From the NCBI GenBank assembly GCA_030762175.1, contig CM060831.1:76682001-76746000 (forward strand): a stretch of 64,000 nt of DNA. Direction: 5' to 3'. The first letter of the stretch is position 1; the number at the start of each line of letters is the position of its first letter. The notes under the pieces were generated by a model. It ran no database searches and had not been told where the DNA came from. It saw nothing but the letters and a program-made list of their open reading frames with translations. This DNA comes from Metallyticus violacea (Eukaryota > Arthropoda > Insecta > Mantodea > Metallyticidae). Both the position numbers and the translations under genes were made by a program. Below are positions 1-11,063 of the stretch, piece after piece.

Positions 1-160
1 GCTTCCGGAATGTCGAAATTCATGAGTTTATGTTCATATTTCTTTATGAAAATCTTTTCCCACATGTTAAGTACCTTGGGATGTTGAACAGTTTTTAATA
101 AAGAGATGCCTTTTTCTATTTCATGATTATCGTTCTAGAAAAGTGTTACAATTTAAAAGT
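1..160 (-). mobile_element. Penelope-like element fragment (PLE-B), end of GIY-YIG domain
   Basis: Read on the minus strand, this edge fragment encodes the tail of a Penelope GIY-YIG endonuclease ORF: an NHEIEKG-like stretch, then WEKIFIKKY and LMNFDIPEA. The same order is found at 17160-17290, where the PLE-B element is more complete, and homologous tails (WEKIFILKN, MNFEFP) occur in PLE-C at 60379-61277. The upstream half of the endonuclease lies beyond position 160 and is absent, and the terminal repeat would lie left of the window. It is a truncated, non-functional copy. Confidence 0.75.
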
Positions 161-650
161 GAAAATATAATCTATATGTTCTGTTTTAATATATATTTTC
201 AGAAAAATCAATATTTTTCTCATATTTTTGTTTAAAATTAAGGTAACTTCCTATATTATTATTTTTTATCAGCTAGGTGCAATTACCGTGGACACTTGTT
301 TTTAACATATTAACAATATTTTTCTTCTCTCATTCCCTCCTTATAAGGTACCAAGCAAAGGGAGTGGTTTTTGAAGAGAGAGAGAAACAAATTTGCAAAC
401 ATTCATTTTTATGATTGAAAAGTCTAATTGCATCTAGCATATATATTTTTTAACAAATGTATAATATATATAAAGATGCAATTTTTGTGGTTGGATAATA
501 ACAAATATAAATATAGCAATCTAAAGAAAATATTCTGACTCATTAATTACTGTGCACAATGTATTCTTATGTAATATCGATAAGGTCATTCAAGAATATC
601 ATTTATGCTGTTAAAATAATTTAGAATAATCTCTTGTCTCCTTCCTGTAG

Positions 651-863
651 TCAGAAACTATTTTTAATATAGGTGCTGTTTATACTATTCATATAACAAT
701 ACTGTTAAAATCTTATGTCAATAAATCAGGTCATGGTGAATATCCAGAAAAGATAGATTCTATACTTAAGGTTATAGGAATACGAACACAAGAAGATGTG
801 GTAGAAGCTGAATCAAGGTTGAAAAAATCAAGCTCTGAAATTCCAGGAACAACACAAGCTAAG
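651..863 (+). CDS. internal exon of an unidentified plus-strand gene
   Basis: This 213-nt exon has an excellent acceptor (polypyrimidine run CTCTTGTCTCCTTCCTGTAG ending at 650) and a consensus donor (AAG|GTAAGG at 863/864). It encodes 71 residues without a stop, beginning SETIFNIGAVYTIH, passing through GEYPEKIDSILKVIG and ending SSSEIPGTTQAK. It starts and ends in phase 0, as do the exons at 3772-3882 and 5513-5767, so the three can be joined in frame. The middle looks like a small helical segment with a hydrophobic I..IL..IGI pattern followed by charged residues. The product is not recognised. A second possible acceptor at 671-672 would shorten the exon in the same frame, but its pyrimidine tract is poor. 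Earlier exons lie outside the window. Confidence 0.65.
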
Positions 864-1609
864 GTAAGGCATAAAAAAGTAAATTTATCCAATAAATATC
901 AACTTATGAGGATTGATATTAAAAGTGAAAGTACCTCAGAAGAACATATGAAACTAAAGAAAAGGTTATTGTGTTGAAGGTAAAGTTGCTATCTTCAGCC
1001 AGTTTAAAAATAATTGTTTTTCTTCAGCTTTATATCTTTACTCTATTTTTTTTTTCTTATGAGCTCTTTTTTATTCTTCTTCCCACTAATACTTATCAGG
1101 TTTAATACAGTCTTAAGACTACTAGCCACTTGTACTATATTTTGAGTGAAAAGTGCTTCAGTTACACAATAAGTACTAAAATTACTACAATCAAACTGCT
1201 GTCTTTAAATCTCAAGAGTTGCTTGAATATACATAACTTCAATTGGTAAAAATATAATACATAGTGATTAAGATTGAGTAATTTAGTCAAACTACAAGCT
1301 CTTATTGGCTCCACTTACTGGTTCACATGTAGTACATATTCCCCAGACCATTATCTGGATTGTCAGCTAACTGTTGACTCATGACAGTGATGAGTTACAT
1401 AGTGATGGTTACAACATTTCTGGAGGGTGTATAGAAAAATTAAATCACCAGTTATTATTTATTGTTAACTTTAAGATCATTTGCAATATAAAGAAAGAGA
1501 GAGAATCTAGAAAAAGCTACAAAAAATAAATGCATAATTAGCTTTGAATAGCAGAAATTTTCATAGTGAAATATAGTATAACATAGCAAATGAGGAAATC
1601 GCTCAAATA

Positions 1610-3695
1610 AAAGCTCGATACAAGGTTATAGAGATGCGCTATTTCCGGTGCCAACGTTTCGGCCACACTCAGATGTCGTACGAGAGTGCCAATCCTGTAT
1701 GTGCAATCTGCAGTAAAGAAAATCATGACGGAGCATGTCCATTCGCTCCTATCTGCGTGAACTGCCGTGGAGATCAGATCCCACGCCGTCCTCGCTATCA
1801 AGAAGAGCGCTGTTTTTTTTTAATAGTGTTTAACGCCCATTTAACTACTGAGGCACCACAGGCGGTGGACACTGATGATACATGAGATGAAATGATATAT
1901 TAGGAAAGGATTTTTAAGGAAGGAAACATTCCAGGCCTAAGTTTAGGGTACCTCCCCGGCATTTGCCATTTATGAGGACTGAGAAAAACCTGGAAAAAAC
2001 CTCACTCAGGAAGGACGGTTCTGGAAGGATTTGAACCCCAGACCTCCCACTTATGAGTTCGCACCTTAACGACCTCAGTCACCCGTGGCGGTATGAAAAA
2101 AGAGCGCTGTATTCAGGAGCTCTGGGTGAAGGAAAATCTTTTCTTTTCTGAGGCCCATAAATGCTTTCGAGCTCGCTAGCATCTAATACCTAAGACCAGC
2201 AAGTACAACTCTGTAGCCTCTTCTGCAATACAGAAGCAGGACAGCAGCTCGCAGACCTGCGACTTTGTTTTTACTCAGATTCCTAGTTCACCAGGTTCTG
2301 CCACGCGCCCTACCATGAAGCCCAACCCGGTCGTTCTTAATGTTCAGTCATTAAGCTCAAGGCGGCATGTACAAGGACCGACTTTATGAAAACGCGCACT
2401 ACTGCTGAAAGGAAGAAGACTTCAGGCTCCTCTCCTTGGGTGAGTCTGGGAGCAAGCCCGCTAGGCGGTCACCATCACCGCCCCTCTCCACTTCCAGGTG
2501 TTGGAATCGGTAGACTCCTCTCAGCGGGAAAGCTCTCCTCTGAGGATGCCATGGGGCAGGATGTTCCTGATCCTGTTAAGTCACCTAACCCCATGCATCC
2601 AAAGAAAGGACGACTGATTCGTCCTGCACCGGTGAAAAAGTAGGACTCTCGATAAGGTTATCCCATTATGTATTCACAATGCAGAGTTTTACACTGTTAA
2701 TCAGAGATGACCTGTACAGTTCTCCACTGAGTCTACAGTCTCCCTATACACACTGCGGCAGTTACTGTCTACTTTTCCGGCCTTAGTTTTACTGCCTGTA
2801 GTGTTTACTTACCTCCATCTGCTACTATCACAGCCACTGATCTAGATCGTATTCTTTCCCAGCTAGCTCCCCCTTTCCTACTTTTGGGGGGACTGTGGGG
2901 TTCTTCCTCTTGAGTGTGCGCGGATTGTTTAAATGGCAACAATCTTACTTTGCTGAATATAGGACACCCAATTTTTCTTACCGATAGATACACAGTTACT
3001 CACATTTGGATCTACCTTTCTGTTCTGCCTCCTTTTCTGTACATCTTACCTGGAACAGCCTCTCTTATTTATACTCCAGTGATCATTTTCCTTGCCTGGT
3101 CGTGCATTCCAGCGTGCACCAAAGTGACTTATCAGCAGGGCAAATTGGTATTCTTCTGTTCACTCGCCTTATTTTCAGGGTGTGCCTTTAACTCTATTGA
3201 CGTTATGATCAAGCTCCTCAATACTGTGCTAATTACTGCCGCAGATCGGGTTATTCCCCGGGCATCTTCCCATCCCAAACGCTTTCCAGTTCCTAAGTGG
3301 ACCGATGAATGCCGGGACGTTATGCGTGCACTCCACGGTGCTTTGAGAGTTTTTCGTCACGGCCCTATATTGGAAAATATGATTTGTTATAAACAGCTGC
3401 GTGCCAAATGCCCTGGAGTACTAAAGAATAGCAAAAAGGCTTCTTGGAATGGTTTCGCCTCTTCTTTTAATTGCTCAACACCTTCTGTTGTATGGCTAAG
3501 CTCCGCCGCTTTGCAGTAAACCTGGGTTTCGCCCATACCCGTTCTCAAGGTACAATACCGTGTAATTGATACTCCTACAGACATTGCAAATACATTAGGA
3601 CGTATTTTCACTGATATTTCCAGCTCCGATAATTATCCTCCCGTGTTTCGCACACTTACGGTGCAAGTGAAATCGAGGGGACTCTGTTGAAATTT
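1610..3695 (+). pseudogene. jockey-type non-LTR retrotransposon remnant (gag knuckles, endonuclease, start of RT region)
   Basis: An ORF1 part at 1634-2180 has retrotransposon gag zinc knuckles (FRCQRFGHTQ, then CAICSKENHDGAC and CVNCRG), followed after a SINE insertion by IQELWVKENLFFSEAHK. After a proline-rich stretch (2386-2643), the ORF2 endonuclease appears in several frames at about 2790-3190: ATDLDRILSQLAPPFLLLG, LNGNNLTLLNIGHP, TDRYTVTHI and a degenerate SDHFP motif at 3070-3090. Residues PVPKWTDECRDVMRAL and YKQLRAK at 3280-3410 are the linker usual between endonuclease and RT in jockey-group elements. The RT itself is missing beyond about 3695. Frameshifts and stops make it dead. 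It lies in the intron between the exons ending at 863 and starting at 3772, in the same orientation as that gene. Confidence 0.85.
1814..2099 (-). repeat. SINE-A copy 1 (tRNA-derived), inserted in the jockey gag
   Basis: On the minus strand it runs from a tRNA-like head (box A at GGTGACTGAGGTCGTTAAGG, box B ending GGGTTCAAATCC) through the family body to an A-rich tail at 1814-1822. It is flanked by an 11-bp target duplication, AAGAGCGCTGT, at 1803-1813 and 2100-2110. Removing it rejoins the gag reading frame (YQEERC then IQELW), which proves the insertion is younger than the jockey copy. Head class resembles tRNA-Ser/Leu. Confidence 0.9.
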
Positions 3696-3771
3696 ATTGC
3701 ACCTGTTATTTTTAATGAGGTTTTTATTTGTATTGGCTGACTTGATTTATCACTTGTTTTATGCATTTTAG

Positions 3772-3882
3772 TCTGGATGTGTGCTTATTGGCCCAGTTTT
3801 AGAATGTTTAGAATGTTTGGGTGCTAATGACTGTAGCAGTTTTGCTCCCTTAAACACTCATCATCATATAAGTGCTCCATGT
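3772..3882 (+). CDS. internal exon of the same unidentified gene
   Basis: A 111-nt exon with acceptor TTTTATGCATTTTAG and donor TGT|GTAAGTAT. It encodes 37 residues with no stop, starting SGCVLIGPVLECLECLG and containing SSFAPLNTHHH, and ends in a cysteine codon. Both ends are in phase 0, matching the exons at 651-863 and 5513-5767. It sits between the jockey remnant and a hAT fragment, surrounded by sequence full of stops, so the intact frame with both splice sites is unlikely to be chance. Cysteine- and histidine-rich, but no known domain is recognised. Confidence 0.6.
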
Positions 3883-3944
3883 GTAAGTATCAGTTGGGGA
3901 GGAAAATTCTATTTATTTAAATTTTTTCACTTTCAATGCACCTT

Positions 3945-4870
3945 GAAAAATATTTTTTGACATTCAATATCTTTATTAGGGAAATTAACTTATATCTCCT
4001 CCACAACTGTATGCAAACCAAGCTAAGCAAGTAATATGAGCCATTTTTGGGGAATCTTAAGGCTATTGGCAGCTTTTACCATGTAAGATGTTGCATCTGT
4101 TAAGAACTGTAAAACATGCTTCTGCTTAACTTCACCATCTCACAACATTTTCATAGCATTGCCGAATGGTACTGCAATTATTGAATATTTATTGTATCAA
4201 GAACTTCTGAGTCAAGTAAAAATATCTCTCCTGGCCAGTCTGCAAACAGCATGCAAATAACATTTGGACCAATCTCTCACAAGCATCAGTCATTTCATCA
4301 ATTGACACCAAAATCATATTGCTCCCTACACTATTTCTAATTTTTTGCAATGCACTGGCATAACAAGTAGGTAAATAATTCCTCCTCAATGTTGATTTGT
4401 GTGTGATCAAGTGCATCATGTATTTTTTCATAAGATTTTTTAAATGTTCATTGTTCACTTTATTCAGAGGAATGTTAGGAAATAACATCATCTCGCAGAG
4501 GTCTTTCAAAAACTCGGATGATTTTGACTTAACTGCATCTAACAAAAGACATTTCCTGCTTAGTTACATTGCTCTTGTGTTTGTTATATCACAATGCAGT
4601 TGCATGCTAAATTGCTTTCCTGACCTTACTTAAATTTCACACATTTTTAGAAAAGGATTTTCCCACTGTTACTGAAATATTTCTGTTCTAACTCTTTAAC
4701 ATTCTTAATTTTACACTTTCACTTAGTTTTCGACATGTTGATGTTCACTGACTTGTTCAAATTTATTTCTGCTGAAATGTGTAGTGCAGGGAACAGCCTC
4801 TGCACATTTGTCTACATTGTGCTTAATTACTTTCTGCAAGGCTATGTTCCATTGAGTCAAACCAAAATAT
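3945..4870 (-). pseudogene. hAT-type transposase remnant (CGGBP1-like N-terminal half)
   Basis: The longest intact piece, 4189-4545 minus, reads LCEMMLFPNIPLNKVNNEHL, then STLRRNYLPTCYASALQKI and VSIDEMTDACERLV. This is the arrangement of arthropod hAT proteins related to CGGBP1: the PLxKLxNPxL helix, the STLRKNY motif, then the first catalytic aspartate block VSIDETTD. Beyond the stop at 4189, other frames continue with HITCLAWFAYSC, corresponding to the HVTCLAH block. Upstream, 4700-4870 retains pieces such as HNVDKCAEAV. The C-terminal dimerisation region is absent. Stops and shifts make it dead. It lies in the last intron of the host gene, opposite in strand. Confidence 0.75.
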
Positions 4871-5512
4871 GAGTAACTGTTTCTCAGAATAGGTAATTCA
4901 CAGAATATAGGTGCATATTATGTTTTAAATATACAATGTATTTCAGTGTATCTGAATATAAGATCATGTCCACAAATATATCCAAAATATGACTTTAAAA
5001 GCCAAAATATGCACAATGTGACAAAAATTGAGAAATCTACCTAAACATCTCTGAAACTAATCAGAAACGTTCGATTGATGTTTAATTCAATGCAATGACT
5101 AAAATAAAAGGCAGGAAAAAACTATGCCGTGTCATAAATATCCTAACTTTATTTATAACACTTCAAAAAGGTTGTTAAGTCAAATATATTAAATAGATAC
5201 AAGGCTTCTAACTTCTATTATGTCAACAGAGGAATTATTAATGCAGACTAGAATACATATTTACAAATTCTAGCAAAAATGTGAGATTAACCAAAAAGTA
5301 CAGTTACAAGTTTTGTGAACTAGTTTGGTAGTGTGCTTCTTCCTTTGTAATTTAACCTGTACATGAACTTTAAAGTATTCAGTGTACAATTTTCTGATAG
5401 TATGTGAAATAAGCAAATACTCTTCCAATTCTTCACAATAAAAAAATTTAGAATTTATGAAACCAAATTTCAAAATGCATGCTTATTATAGAGTATGTTT
5501 TTCTCTGCTCAG

Positions 5513-5815
5513 ATATCTCTTCTGTCTCTGCGGCCATCAAAATCTGATAAATCTTTGCACCAGAAGACTGAAGATGATTCTTCAACTGAAACTTCGTCAA
5601 ACTCATTACCAGGAAGTTGTGCATCTCCTGTAGTGGGAACACAACCTTCTCTGGAGACTGGATCACATGACATATCAACTGATGATGCTGAGGCTGCCTC
5701 ACCATTATCCGCAACAGTGCCAATGACATCTGATAATGCTAATAGTTCCAGCATTTCAAGTTCATGAAAGCATATCATGATACCTCATTATTAAAATAAA
5801 TAAAATTTAATGCTA
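5513..5815 (+). CDS. terminal exon and 3' UTR of the unidentified gene
   Basis: The acceptor TTTTTCTCTGCTCAG ends at 5512. The exon continues in phase 0 for 84 residues to a TGA at 5765-5767. The protein tail is hydrophilic and serine/threonine-rich (SLRPSKSDKSLHQKTEDD, then SSTETSSNSLPGS and SDNANSSSISSS), typical of a disordered C-terminus. Polyadenylation signals AATAAA at 5795-5800 and 5799-5804 follow at once, so transcription probably ends near 5820. All three exons share phase 0, supporting one gene. It is not assignable to a known family from this part. Confidence 0.7.
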
Positions 5816-5819
5816 GTTA

Positions 5820-7832
5820 TAAGGGGTTGTGATGTCCATATTTAAACTGTTTTTTTTCCTTGCCATAAATGAAATAAATATTCTTATAATATTAACAATG
5901 CTCTGTCAGGAGGATTATTTAACTTCAACCATCATCCTCCTCAAATGCTTTGTATATAATATTCACAATGCTATGCCATGATTATTTAGAAGCAAAAATC
6001 TGGCAACTTTCATACATATTATGTAATAATCAATGGAAATAAATTTTCTGGGATATGTTTTAATAAATATGCTATTTCATGAGTTTAAATTATAGTTTTA
6101 TATAAATTATCTTTAGAAAGCTAAATTTCAAAGTCAAATAGAGTATAAGAATGAAATACTCTTTGGGATAATTGGCTTCCAACAATCTTGAAAAGTGAGC
6201 TATATAAAACAGCCTTCATAACTGACAGTCAATAAAACTTAAGAGATAGCTGCAATAATCAATATCATTTATCTGCAGTACTGTGGGAGAGAAGAAGTGT
6301 TGTAGGAATATTGCTACTCCCCAAAATGGTCAGAAATATATGGGTACATTTTAAACTGCAAAAGCATCAGTCAACAGGAAAAGAATAAACATCTAAGCTA
6401 AACAAAATAATTAACAGCGATAAAAGTTATCAGTAACCCTTCAGGACCTCCTTCAAGTAATGACAGTAACCTACCATAATATGGTCCTTGTGTCTTCTAG
6501 GAGAAAATAGTAATAATAGTAATAGGTTATGTGGCACCAGCCATTGGTGGAAAAGAAATGTATTAATTTGTTAAAAATTAATTACACAGCTGGAAAGAGC
6601 TGAAAATATTATGGCTTGTTAACAGTTTTATATGGACACCAAAACCCCCTTTACTTCATGCAAAAAATATAATAATTTTTAATAAGGGACAAGTAGAATA
6701 AAACTAAATTTTAGGAGCATATTTTCTCATTCATGTTTAGAACAGAATAAAGCATAGCCTGAAATAAATGTACAATGCGATTATAGATGCAGCTCAATTT
6801 TTTTAAGTATTCATTAAGCAATCATTAAAAACATTTCTGCACAAGAGCAAAATACTCTTAAATAAGTTACTAAAACAGAACTGCATCCATAGCCATTCAG
6901 TCCAGTAAGTTTTAAAAATGTGCATATATTTCAGAAAAAAAATTTTTTTCCTCCCAAATTTCTCAATCTGCATTTCCATATAAAGCAATATATTAATCTA
7001 GTCCAGAATATGTAGAAACTTGAAAGTATTATGATTAATTTTAATGTTTATAAAATGGAAAAGCAGGGACAAGAAATGTGAGTTGAAGAATTATATTTAA
7101 AAAGGATTGGTACTAGAGTGCAGAAACAGGGGAAGATTGAAATACTTCATATGATATGAATATTTCCTTCAGGCAATGTGGTATGCACTGGTAACTAGCT
7201 AAATATGTTATGGCCAGTTTATTTTAAGCATACTTTAAATATTTCTGCTCAATTTTTTAAAGATTATTAAAGGCCTTATATCTTGCACTATTGCAATAGT
7301 ACGTTTTCCTTGCCAAAAGCTTGGTGAAGAAATTAATGGTGATCATTAAAAATGGGCTAGCTTCTATTATTGCTTTTCGCATAGATTCATTTTTTGGAAT
7401 GCTCCAGTGAATATAGTCTTTATATAGAAAGATAGCTGTGAATTTTTCATATTACATACTTTTAGAATGCATAGATATTCTTGAAAAGAACTTTCTGCTT
7501 GTCCCTTGTTTAAAATTAGTGCTAACTAATACATATCAAAAAGCTACAAAAAAAAATCTATTCTTATATGACCTTTTCTTGAATAGTGTAAGTATTCTGT
7601 CTTTCCCCTATAAATAGGTATAGCATTCTTTATTTTTAACAGTAAGATTGGCTATTAAGTATAAACAAGTTTCTTATATACATCAGTATAACAGAAGTAT
7701 ATATTCTTGTGAATTAAGGCCTATTTACCTATTGCAATGCTGAAGGTTGCACAGAGAGAATTTTTTTCATAATAAACAAAAAAGAAAACAAATTAATAAA
7801 TTAGTATACATATAAATATGAACTATCTTAAT
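5820..7832. other. AT-rich intergenic DNA, nothing recognised
   Basis: Sequence between the plus-strand gene's polyadenylation site and the first PLE. It has short A/T runs and many stops in all frames. I see no repeat related to others in the window and no exon. Confidence 0.6.
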
Positions 7833-8459
7833 TAAATGTACTTACGAAGCTGTTGACAATGGAGTGGTATATATATATATAAACAATGTAATACAATTTT
7901 TTTCACACTAACTCCATTCACTTACATAAAAATCTGGACATATGTTTCGGGAGTGATCCCTCCCATTTTCAGCCTGTAGATAAACTGTTGTTATATGTGG
8001 TGGTTGGGTCTCTTGATGTTCTTGTGGTGGCATCTGTTGGTTCTATTAGGAATTTGCTGAGTTCATCCATTGGAGGGAAATCGAAATTCATCAAATTATC
8101 CTTATTTTTTGTAATGAAAATGTTTTCCCAAGTGGAAAGTTCTATTGCATTATGAAGTTGTTTCAGTAGTTTTATCTCTGGTTTAATTTCATGATTTTTA
8201 TTCCAAAAGTGCGCTGCTATTGCTGATTTATCAATTTGTTCTAAGCGAATATTTCAAAAGTGTTCTTTTTTCCAGATTTTCAAATTCCTCTTCGTTTTTC
8301 CAATGTATTTTTTATCACACTCTGCACATTTTATTTTGTAAATACCTGACTTTTGTTCTTTTGGCATGTAATCCTTTACTCTGCAACCTAATAAATTCTT
8401 TATATTAAAATTGTTCTTTGGGGCTAACATAATTCCTTGTTCTTTCTTCACACAATTCT
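7833..8459 (-). mobile_element. Penelope-like element PLE-C, 3' half with GIY-YIG domain
   Basis: The left end starts with the PLE-C terminal motif ACTTACGAAGCTGTTGACAA, also found at 45066, 60385 and 63955. A degenerate hammerhead follows at 7934-7975. The endonuclease ORF is best seen at 8254-8451 minus: IMLAPKNNFNIKNLLG, then SGIYKIKCAECDKKYIGKTK, which holds the GIY and YIG motifs with a CxxC pair between. The copy stops abruptly at about 8459 where a mariner fragment begins, so the RT part is missing. No target duplication was identified. Confidence 0.85.
7934..7975 (-). ncRNA. degenerate hammerhead ribozyme (PLE-C)
   Basis: In minus orientation the order CTGAAAA, hairpin with GGGAG/CTCCC, GAAAC, GTC is kept. 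The core reads CTGAAAA instead of CTGANGA, so the essential G8 is lost and the ribozyme is probably inactive. Confidence 0.6.
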
Positions 8460-8960
8460 TTGGTCATTATCCGCCAATCAGCACGGATGAGTTAATCAAG
8501 ATGCTCTTCATTGTGAGGGGTGACAGCTGTGCAGGGTCAACCGGGTCATGGCTTGTCATGCACACCCTTTTCACCACTGTTAAAATGCCATACCCATCAC
8601 CTCACATTGCTCACGTCTAGTGTATCTATCGACTCTAAACACCTTCAATTGGTGGATTTCAATTGGTGCAATTTCTTCTGCAGTGAGGAATTCAATCACA
8701 CATCTCTGTTTTATACGTGCACCCATATCAGACTCCATTTGGGAACACTCCTCTACTGGTGCCAACTACCACAGAACAACCGAACTACCTGCAAATGAAA
8801 GAGGAAGGTTCAAGCATTAGCACTAAACCAACGACATCTGGCTCGGGCATCCAAAGTCAACACAAAAAAATAGGAGGCATTAGTTTTGGAACGAACCTCA
8901 TAAATTTCTTCAAATATATATTTTATATACAAAGGATGATGATATTTATTTTATAATACA
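8460..8960 (-). pseudogene. mariner transposase N-terminal fragment
   Basis: Minus-strand frames give the helix-turn-helix start of a mariner-family transposase: RIKQRCVIEFLTAEEIAPIEI, cut here to its key residues QRCVIEFL and APIEIHQ, at about 8640-8710. This is followed in other frames by WHFNSGEKGVHDKP and by LIRADWRIMT at about 8475-8505. The catalytic D,D34D half is absent. Upstream minus-strand sequence (8765-8960) is probably element UTR. It abuts the truncated PLE-C at about 8460, so one insertion or a deletion joined the two. Confidence 0.8.
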
Positions 8961-10889
8961 TGAAAAGGTTTTGTTCTAGCCTGGGTTTAAATGTCTCTCT
9001 GGTTTCTTAGTTAAATTTCCTGATTTCTTCCCTTAGGCATAACTAAAAGCAGATAAATCCTTAATCTTATACAATTGATGATTATACAAATTAACATTTC
9101 CTAATATATGATATCAGAACATTAAACATAGTTTGCACTTTGTCCGTTATGTATAGAACAAGGGCAAAGTAACTACTGTTTTAACATGAGTAAATGACAT
9201 GTTGCATTCTGAAATGTGAATAAACATATAAGAGTTATTGCTGTAAAGTATTAGTCACTGAGTTAGCCTTGCCTATATTTTCATGAGTGAAGGCTGGAAA
9301 CAGTTGATTGAACATAATTGAATTTTTTTACAGTGCAACCTACAGCATTTGCCTGAGCTTGCAAGCATAGTAGGGTAGCATTCCAATATCTTCAACTGGT
9401 TCTAAGCATATTCCAAGTAGCATAGCGCTTCTGTCATACTGAGTCATAGTTGAATTATGCATTTAACTTCATTAAAAATGAAAATGCTTTTGAAATTGCA
9501 CCTGTTAATTTATATAATAAATCATGACTACTGAATGTAACGATACTGCAGAAGCCAAAATTGGAAAAGGACCAAATGACTCACACTGTAATATGTGTAA
9601 GATTTGTACATATCAATTATGCAATTAATGTTCTTTGTAAATCTACACATTTTACTTCCTGAGATGCAATTACATTCCTAGCATAAAGCATTTTCATACC
9701 GTACATAAAATCATCTTGCATTCTAAATGTATTAGAGAAGGTAAAAATCGTGCATTGTAACAATCAAGCATATTTTTGTAGTACATATAGATAGCTATTT
9801 TGCATAAAAAATAGTAGTATTTTTGAGATGGCAGATATTTTACTTAATTTTAAAAAGATTGCTTGTGCATTATCAAAGAAACTAAACATATCACTTTAAT
9901 CCCTCCTAACAATCTGGAGTAATTTAATGAATATGTAAATAAATAGCTTATGTCAATTAGATGTAATGCATTGCATTGCATAACAAATTGTACCTTTTGT
10001 GAGAATCTATGGAAATTGTGTACACTTCATAAGAAATGTAGCATAATAGTTTTACTAATGTAAAATTGCACATGTATCAGTATTATAAGAAAAATATGAA
10101 GCTGTCTTTTGTTATAGTGTAACTTTCATGCTCTTATTGGTTTAAAATGCCAAACACTCAAGCATGTATTTCTGCATATTAGTGTTTCTCTCAAAATAAG
10201 AGCTTTATAAAGTGCATGAAAGCATGCAGGGAGCCTAGGTATATAGGGCACCTATATATATGTAAGTCAGAAGAAGAGGTTTGTACTGTGTGAAAGTCAT
10301 GAAAGTAATGAACTGTGCATGTTCTCAACAAGACAATCTCTTAGCATGTATACAGAATGCAGATCAGGTATCCATTATAAACTCATCATATTAATAGATT
10401 TTGACATTTACATTTGTTTTAAGCAAATCATAAAAAAAAATCACATAGTTTTACTGCAATTCTGTTCTCTTGACTTAACCAAACATTTTTAGCCTAAAGA
10501 GGTTTCATTTTTTTGCATTCAAATTTTGGTAAATTAGTGTTTTATGTCTGTAGAGGAAAATTTTCAGTCAGTTATCTATAAAAGAACTATATTGCTATCA
10601 CATACAATACTGCTGTTACATAGTTTTATTCTGTCAGATGCAGTTTTGGATAATGTTCCACTGTTTTCTTCATGTCTCTTATCCTTTTAATGGTTTATCA
10701 CCATTAAAAGGACAGCAAGCTCTTTCTTGCATGCAGTTAAATAAAGTCATTTTATCTTACTGTTGGGGATACAAAAAGTTAATATATTCGGTCTTTGTCT
10801 TGTCTTTCCCTGCACACAGTTTAGGCTGGATTCAGGGGCACACAGCACAACCTGCTGGGCAAATGGGAAAGTACTGATAATAGGCTTAC
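8961..10889. other. AT-rich intergenic DNA, nothing recognised
   Basis: No coding frame, tRNA-like head or PLE terminus seen. Composition is uniformly AT-rich. Confidence 0.55.
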
Positions 10890-11063
10890 CTTTTTCACCA
10901 AAGATGAAATTTCTTCCTCCTGAGTCAGTGGGCTTCAGAGCGTGCACTTCAGTAACATTATAGGGACAAAATGTTAGCAATTTTGCAGCAGAATTTGCAG
11001 ATGTATGGCTGACTAATGCTTGTTGTGCTATCTTTGCACAAGAGATATTTGCCATATTATTCT
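10890..11063 (-). CDS. candidate exon of an unidentified minus-strand gene
   Basis: On the minus strand an open frame from about 11063 to 10890 reads MANISCAKIAQQALVSHTSA, then NVTEVHALKPTDSGG and NFIFGEKG. It ends at a strong donor, AAAAAG|GTAAGC, at 10890/10889. Upstream there is either the ATG at 11055-11053 acting as a first exon, or a weak acceptor GAATTAG at about 11064. The peptide is compositionally protein-like and much less AT-biased than the surroundings. The frame stays open past the donor, which alone does not prove coding. The product is not recognised and no partner exon was found with confidence. Confidence 0.4.

Noticed and set aside
1634..1885. 83-codon zinc-knuckle frame as a host gene
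   Set aside because: It is jockey ORF1, and its last part runs into an inserted SINE-A.
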